Assembly: GCA_963565915.1 (NCBI GenBank)
Contig: OY751486.1
Coordinates: 1,364,001-1,428,000, forward strand
DNA length: 64,000 nt
Direction of reading: 5' to 3'
DNA from: Entoloma clypeatum
Lineage: Eukaryota; Basidiomycota; Agaricomycetes; Agaricales; Entolomataceae
Shown: one piece after another, positions 58,098-64,000 of the stretch
Layout of the letters: every line of letters begins with the position of its first letter
Numbering within the stretch: the stretch's first letter is position 1
Position numbers and translations under genes: made by a program
Notes under the pieces: generated by a model
What the model was told of the DNA's origin: nothing
The model's database searches: none
The model's input: only the letters and a program-made list of their open reading frames with translations

Positions 58098-61000
58098 CAT
58101 TCTTGGAAGAACTTCAGATCCAGCAGGATGAGAAGGAACAGTACCGGCTCACAGCGACACCCTTCGCTGGTGAGAATGCCTTCGCTGGTGACCCTGCATT
58201 CGCCAGTGACACAACCTTCGCCGATGACCCTACATTCGCCGGTGACACTACATTCGCCAATGATGATACATTTGCCAGTCCTACTGCCGATGGGGTGGAC
58301 AATGATGATACTAACTACCCAAGTACTGAGCTCGGCGAGAATGACGATGAGGATGGCAACTTTATGCCATGCCACGGCTATCTCGCCGAGAATCCCCTGA
58401 AGGTGGCATCCTTTGCCGACAACTCAACAGCCGCCAAGGCAAACACTAGTTCCATCCCCACCATACCCCAGCATGGCTCATTGTTCAACCACTATGTGTG
58501 TGTTGTTCACCCTAATGGGATCCATCATCTTGCGCTGGTTACCTGTTAGTGCCAAGGCCAGGAGAGTGTTCACGGCGACCTGATGCACTGTTGCCTGGTG
58601 CCAACAACCTTCATCCAGTACAGAACTCTGTTCTCTGTTGCTGTTCTGGATGATTTCCGCCTTTTGAACCTCAAGTGCAAGGCCACGGCATACCAATACT
58701 TTCAAAGCTTCGTCAACTCACATTTCCCATGGCACCTCTGAAGGCACCCAACCTCTATCAAGAACTGCTTCGGCTGTCGCGCATCTGGCGCTGGTTGAAG
58801 AAGAAGTGGGCTGGCCATGGCCACAGAACGGTGACTGGCAAACAGACGGCACCAGCCAAATTTGGCAACTTCTGTCCAGCATGTCCCCAACCAGGAATCA
58901 ATCTCCCAGAACACTGGAAAGAGGATCCATGATGGTAGGTGCATCATCCTGATATTGTGTTTCTTGGTGAATCAAATGCACAGGTGGGTGTACAATCAGT
59001 CTTTTGTCGCTGATGGCAACTTCAAGGCTGACCATGTTTGGCAAAAAACGTCTGGCGAGGTGTGGCTGGATGAGCGTGCTGGTATGATGTCGAAGCGTGA
59101 AGACTATCTCGGATTCCTGAAGACCGAGCGCCTCACAGTATGAAAGTTTTGGAATTGTTATACAGCCCAGAGATGCTGAAAATTCGATTTCTAGAAGGCA
59201 CCGTGTGAGAACCAGTTTTGTGCCATTGAACTCGCTATGCTTGGCTCCAAGGCATGCGACATCACTGGCATTGTCGCCGTTGCCTGTGCACGGCATGGGT
59301 GTTTTGTCCCCAACACGATTGCCAATCTGTTCAAGGGTGAGGGCCAAAAAAATGCTGACTGGGTTCTTCTTATGGGTATCAAGTATGGCAATGTGGATGT
59401 GAACAGATCGTCATGATCATCTACAACATCGTCTGTCAATACTTTGTCTACCTTTATGACCACATTGGTCACCTCCTCCCAATTTGAACGTCATTACAAC
59501 AACAGTACAGATGGCCACATTGGCAAATAGGGCAGAAACCATTGATGACCATGCAACAGACTCAAATCACAAGAAGATGTTGAACATGGGTAAGTATTCC
59601 ACAATCAGCCCTCTCGCTGATGATTGTTTCCCTGACAATTTCTTTGCTGACATTCTTTCGCCGATCCTTCCTTTCGCCGGTCATTCCTTTTGCCAGTCTT
59701 CCTTTTGCCAGTGACCATCTTTTTGCGGTGACCATCTTTTTGCCGGTAAACCTTTGCCGGAACATTTTCACCAGTCGTTCCTTTCGCTGGTCACCATCCT
59801 TTCGCCAACCATCCCTTCGCCGGTACCTCTTCGCCATTTTGCCGGTCTCAGTACCTGTCTTGTGCCGGCGACATGTCCAGGCGAGATCAATGTCTCATGC
59901 GGCAACAGACTACTTCGTCAAGATGACAATGGCAATCACCCATGATCATGTGAAAAACTGGGAGACAGAAATTAAAGCTGCTGAAGCACGTCGCCTCGTC
60001 AATGTCACGGCAATGGATATTCTACGCACTCATACAACCAATCCCGAGGAGCCTGTCAACATAATGCCAAGTGATGTGCACACCCAGGTGAAAGGATGGA
60101 TAAGAATGGCCCTCAATATCGAGGAGAAACAGTGCATATTTTATGTGTCACTCACTTGTAAGCCTTCTCATTGCTGGGCAGGATTGAGTTAGAGGACCAT
60201 CTCCGGCATTGGAAAAAGAACCCTCAGCCTGAAGATGCAAAGCAGATTGAACACCTTCAAGATAATCTCACATCCCAGCTGACTGTGCTCGATACGTTGC
60301 AACAGCAGGTTGGGGTGCTGGGTACAGTGGCACCAGATACATCAACATCAGATGATCCGACAGCCTTCGATGATGAGCATGAAGGCGAGAGCAATGACGA
60401 CAGCAACGTCCCCGGCCACATGAACACCGGCCACTTGTCTTACCTTCCACAGCATCTGGTCGCAATCAAGCTCACTGTGCTATAGAAGTGGCTGAGCAAA
60501 CAAGGCAGGCCACACGACATCTCAATGCCCTTCACACAATCATCGCCGACAATCCTTTCACTACTCCCATGTCATCCGAGTAGCACCGCAGAAAGGTGTC
60601 AAAACCTGAGCTGCAATCATCAAGCTCAATCAACAGATTTCATTCCATTCTCAAGTATATACACAATGCAGGGCAGCCCTTGGCCGGCTGCAAGCTTCGC
60701 CGGACATCATGGCAAGATTTCAGGTTTTAAGCTGAGATGACCTGAAGTGCAGCACGGCTGTTCTGGATCCCAACATCCAAGGGTCAACAACTCTGCGCCT
60801 GTCCTGGATATGGCAGATGCAACTGAGTGTCAATCATACGTCGCCGGCGGCCATGCTAGAATGTGAGTCGCCGGGTATTGTCGCCGTGGATCTTCTGATC
60901 GTCCCTTAGTCCAATGTGTTCACTGGTTACATGCATGAGCATGAAGCCACCACTGGGAGGAGGAAGTCACCCTTGTCCAATATGAGATGGGTTGGACGAC

Positions 61001-61172
61001 CAGATATTTTGTCCATCAACGGGACATTTGGGACGGCTGGCGACAAGTTGCCGCTTTGCCGGCACTCATGGCACATGCAGCAAGAAAGGCAGCGATGTGG
61101 CACAACCTTGCGGCAGATGCTGAAGATGAATTTGTGGGTACGACAAGGTCATATGTGCAGATAATTGAGTAG
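58098..61172 (+). pseudogene. KDZ (Kyakuja-Dileera-Zisupton) transposase, main part
   Basis: Order of recognisable blocks: FAGD-type repeats (58165-58280), VVHPNGIHHLALVTC then TAG at 58547-58549, FRLLNLKCKATAYQYFQSF, RIWRWLKKKW, and the diagnostic FCPACPQPGINLPEHW near 58875. FVADGNFKADHVWQKTSGEV follows near 59005, then SKACDITGIVAVACARHGCF, IYNIVCQYFVYLYDHIGHLL, and TLANRAETIDDHATDSNHKK. An intron rich in TTCGCCGG words (about 59590-59875) precedes the C-terminal helical blocks (ATDYFVKMTMAITHDHVKNW), and further pieces run to YEMGWTTRYFVHQRDIWDGW near 60985. The conserved block normally between the IGHLL and TLANRAE segments (the HxH...C part) is absent. With several stops and frame steps, this copy cannot make active transposase. 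Confidence 0.82.
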
Positions 61173-61204
61173 TGTTTTCACATTTATATGTAACATCAGG
61201 AAGA

Positions 61205-62280
61205 AAACATGTATGTAATGTGTAACGATGTGACACATTGTTATCTGTCACATTTACCGCCATCTTCTTCTCATCCACACTCTATTGCAACTACAATGCC
61301 CTCTTCCTCCACCTCAACTTCTTCTATGACCGGTCATCCCGTCCCGATCCAAACACAGTGGTTGTATACTGTGAGTCACACTTCCGCGCCGCTTTGCTTG
61401 GCATTCAGCAGGCGCCAGCAAATCAGCAAGGGTGGATGAAGGATGTACTCGCCTCAGAATTTGTAAGCTGATGTGCCAATCAAACAATATGTATACTAAC
61501 ATATCATAGGCCGTGTTGATGCGCTTTGTTGGCCTGGCGGCAAGTGCTGGAGTGCCAATAGACATTCCAATCATCACTCGCACACTGTCATTCACCGATC
61601 TGGGTGGATATGGAAACATCGCCCATCCCCATTTTCCTTGGTCAGCCATGCTTGATGGGAGCTCCCACCCGACGCAAGAATTTGGCATTGTGCTGCACTA
61701 CCACCTCGACTGGTGGAACCACATCCTACGTCCCCAGCAGATATTCAATGATGACACGCTCATCCAGTGTCTCAAAGTCCATCACGGTGTCCTTCAACTC
61801 CCCAACCCTTGTCGTCATGGCTGGTGCGCAAGTCAACCACCACCCAAGCGCAAGTCAACCACCACCCAAGCGCAACGGAAAAGTAGGCCCAAGATCAAGA
61901 AAGTCCCCCTCCAGGATCTGGCCACCATGATCCAGGAGACTGCAGCAGCCAAACGCGACCAATACCAGCAGCACCCCTCCCTCAAGTGGACCTGGGGCAT
62001 TGATATTGAAGTTGATAACATGGGGAAGCTGGTGAGAGCAGCAGAAAACCAGTACCAGCTGCTGCATTCTGGATATGACGAGTCCCTTGCCGACGGGGGT
62101 TTTGCCGGTAACGACTCTGATGGCCCAGGAGATGCCCCCTTCTCAGACATGATTGGTTGCCATTCTGCTGCCTCGCCATCTATATTGATAGAGGTACACA
62201 TCGCGAGACTTGTTCTGCTGGGTGTTGTATTTGGTGTCATTGTCCCTCTATCTTGTCATCAGTCAACTACTTCAAGTTGA
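61205..62280 (+). CDS. Unknown multicopy transposon-associated gene
   Basis: Exon 1 (from about 61240) reads FLHLNFFYDRSSRPDPNTVV and CESHFRAALLGIQQAPANQQ and ends at 61462. Intron 61463-61509 (47 bp, GTAAGC, ACTAAC branch, ATAG) leads in frame to VLMRFVGLAASAGVPIDIPI, SFTDLGGYGNIAHPHFPWSA and LDGSSHPTQEFGIVLHYHLD, then a basic region and an acidic tail with one FAGNDSDG unit. A Leu/Val-rich stretch ends it (62195-62280). I recognise the block order as a multicopy hypothetical family in agaricomycetes but not its function. The first exon start is not fixed. Confidence 0.5.
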
Positions 62281-62299
62281 CCTCGTTCCATCAGGGTCA

Positions 62300-62640
62300 A
62301 TGAGGAAGAGCTCGGACCAGAGTAGTATTTCAAAGTCCGGTCTGGTTTCATTTTTTAACCCTCAAAAATTCAGACACTGGGAAAAATGAGACCAAGACCA
62401 AAACTGGTTGGGACCAGTTCCAATATGACCAGTCCCCAACTTCTTCAACTGGTGGAGAATGATTGCAGTGGTCAGTTTCCCGTTCGAACTAGAAAGCAGC
62501 AGTCAACAGCAGATACAGAAATAAGACTTGGCTGCGGATGGTCTTTATGAGTGGGTGGAGTAACCAAATGGGTTATAAGTGATGATATGATTAAAGAGAG
62601 GCCCAAACAATTTTCTTCAGATTTTTGGGAATTTCTTTGG
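62300..62640. repeat. Noncoding repeat partly shared with 11780-11885
   Basis: AAGACTTGGCTGC-GA-GG followed by TTTATRAGTG, GTAACCAA and AAAGAGGC-CAAACA at 62525-62615 matches 11790-11870. Upstream, ACCAGT/ACTGGT words at 62390-62455 make an imperfect hairpin-prone tract. The repeat stops where the PLE coding begins. Confidence 0.5.
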
Positions 62641-62647
62641 AATTTAT

Positions 62648-63699
62648 TATGGGTGTAGTTGACTCGCCTGAGGTCGCGTGGCCTGTACGGCTGGTATTTT
62701 GAGAAACACTGTGGAATCATGGAGGATCCGTCCGTAGCCTTCTACGGACGGTACATCGATGATGTACTGGCTTTAGTATATGCCAATTCAGAAGCTGAAG
62801 CGCTTCGTATTGTGCAAAAAGTCGCCATCGAAGATTGTGTTATTGAGTGGAATGTGTCTGGGTCTCATCAACCCTTCTTGGACATGATGTTGTATCGCGA
62901 CGAAAGAGGCGCCTTGCAACACATGCCTTATCGCAAAGCACGTTCACACTTGGAACGAATTCCATACATTTCCCACCACCCGCTCGATGTAAAGAGAGGG
63001 ACTTTTATCGGTGAAATGTCGAGGCTCGCCACGCTGAGTAGTCTACAATCGACTTACCTCAGGGCACTGCAACAGTTGGTATTGTTGTATGTGAAGCGTG
63101 GGTACCCCGAAGAACTTGTTAAAGCATGGCTTAAGAAGTACAGTACTGACAGTTGGGCTAAACGTCTCAACGAAGTGAGAAAGGCACCTGCAGAGGTGTT
63201 GGTACTTAAGTCACATTTTAACGAGGCATGGAATTACTTCTCCGCAAAAGAACTTGGTGACACCATCATCGGATTCTGGCGCGACTATCTTAGTAACGCC
63301 GAGCAAGGGAAATTCTCCCTCTCGCACCCACGATTTTCCGCTGACCCCGGGGACTTGGCGTCTGTTATGGACGACGAGGACCTGACGGTCATGGTTCACA
63401 CCGCAGGGGGGGTAACCCCCATGCCGGATATCCGGGTGTTAGGATTTGATAAACGAAAATTCTTGGTATCGCGAAAGCGTACTCTGAATTTATTTGACTT
63501 AACTACTCTTTGGAAAAAGGTGGTGATCACAGGAATGGACAAGGAAGCTTCGCGCCAGTCCCCGGTTGTTCGGCTGTCTGCAGACGACCTCGAGGACTCC
63601 TCAGATTCAGAACTATCTGAAACCGAAGGAACCGCACTGGCGCACCTTGTAAATACTCGTCAGAGTCTCGGAGACGCTTGGTTGTCTCGTCACGACTGA
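62648..63699 (+). pseudogene. Penelope-like element RT, Coprina type, 5'-truncated
   Basis: The frame starts mid-RT with MGVVDSPEVA (62648, one frame step near 62680), then LYGWYFEKHCGIMEDPSV and the catalytic YGRYIDDVLALVY. Blocks typical of Penelope-like RTs follow: FLDMMLYRDE, KARSHLERIPYISHHPLDVK, RGTFIGEMSRLATLSS and VLLYVKRGYPEELVKAWL. C-terminal LVLKSHFNEAWNYFS, FDKRKFLVSRKRTLNLFDL and an acidic tail end at the stop 63697-63699. No GIY-YIG endonuclease is present, matching the endonuclease-deficient Coprina group of fungi. The 5' half of RT is absent, as in 5'-truncated retroelement insertions. Confidence 0.75.
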
Positions 63700-64000
63700 G
63701 TGTCTTGGCGCTTCGCAGCGTCGAGGGGGATATGGGAGAACAGTTGGATGTACCGGCTAGACCTACCTGCGTTATGGCGTGTGTATCCCTTTTGTAGTCA
63801 GTAGTTTAAGTACGAACGCTGCGGAAGGAGCATATGGGAGAACAACGCTAGAGTACCATAATAGTGAGAATAAACTCCTTGCTACCACAGACTTACCTAC
63901 GAAAGTGAGTCCCCCTTCATTCTCTGACCATTCCGGTTCTTTAACGGTGGTGGAAACCCACCCTGTCGGTGTAGCTGACCAACGACTTACGGTATAGCGC
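63700..64000 (+). other. PLE 3' flank, noncoding
   Basis: Contains a small inverted motif (GGCGCTTCGCAGCGTC at about 63706-63722) and a direct repeat of ATATGGGAGAACA at about 63731 and 63832. It could be 3' UTR of the PLE. No gene is supported. Confidence 0.4.

Larger units (their letters stand above)
48337..58379. repeat. Second copy of 38120-48136 (probable unmerged contig overlap)
   Basis: This block repeats 38120-48136 in the same order and orientation: the unknown minus gene (5' part), the foldback-like element (about 48803-51399), its tandem array (about 50660-51265), the KDZ N-terminus (to 51855), gypsy-2 (LTRs 51856-52351 and 57605-58097, TSD CATTC both sides) and the KDZ continuation. 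The lengths differ by 26 bp (10,043 versus 10,017). Most differences I could find are one-base insertions or deletions, many in homopolymers (for example CATTTACT versus CATTTTACT at 39793/50014). These break gypsy-2 frames here that are open in the first copy. Confidence 0.9.

Noticed and set aside
38120..58379. A genuine 10-kb tandem duplication of a nested transposon cluster
   Set aside because: The junction is exactly a 200-N gap and the copies differ mainly by single-base indels. I prefer an unmerged overlap, though reads are needed to be certain.
60516..60740. Independent small gene near 60.5 kb
   Set aside because: Out-of-frame reading of decayed KDZ transposase; the KDZ frame can be followed through it in pieces.

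Overview
The window is a repeat-dominated segment of a filamentous fungal genome, most probably an agaricomycete basidiomycete. Supporting signs are a KDZ-type transposase with a CxC2 cysteine cluster, Ty3/gypsy elements ending in chromodomains, Ty1/copia elements, a Penelope-like (Coprina-type) reverse transcriptase, 45-55 bp introns with CTAAC-like branch points, and short CCCTAA-like tracts. Genus is not resolvable by eye. I see no ordinary housekeeping gene, no rRNA gene and no CRISPR array. Almost everything is a transposable element, a transposon-associated multicopy gene, or a remnant of one.

Layout. 0-8 kb: degenerate tandem repeats, a broken unknown gene, a dead chromovirus 3' end with its LTR, and two pieces of copia. 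8-11.4 kb: a truncated minus-strand copia carrying a MITE-like insertion. 11.4-14.8 kb: gene-poor, with scattered telomere-like tracts. 14.8-18.2 kb: an unknown minus-strand gene split by a 1.46-kb insertion with a tRNA-like head and a poly(A) tail. 18.3-23.3 kb: a 5-kb gypsy element lacking PR and RT, carrying an antisense gene with a Zn2Cys6-like cysteine pattern. 23.3-34.4 kb: two copia copies in opposite orientation sharing the same lesions, forming a giant palindrome. 34.5-41.2 kb: terminal-inverted-repeat DNA transposon material, a KDZ fragment and two unknown transposon-associated genes. 41.2-61.2 kb: a KDZ transposase gene interrupted by a gypsy element with a perfect 5-bp target duplication. 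61.2-64 kb: another multicopy gene and a 5'-truncated Penelope-like element.

A 200-base run of N (48137-48336) is flanked by two nearly identical ~10-kb blocks (38120-48136 and 48337-58379) that differ mostly by single-base indels. This looks like two overlapping contig ends that were not merged. If so, the locus is ~10 kb shorter and the KDZ gene is split once by one gypsy element.

The pieces work as a nested transposon graveyard. Many recognisable premature stops are CGA to TGA, CAG to TAG or TGG to TGA, consistent with C-to-T mutation of repeats. A short motif, TTCGCCGGTGA and variants, is amplified in the DNA-transposon subterminal arrays and also occurs in frame (Phe-Ala-Gly-Asp) inside several unrelated transposon-associated genes. 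That is the most unusual signal in the window.
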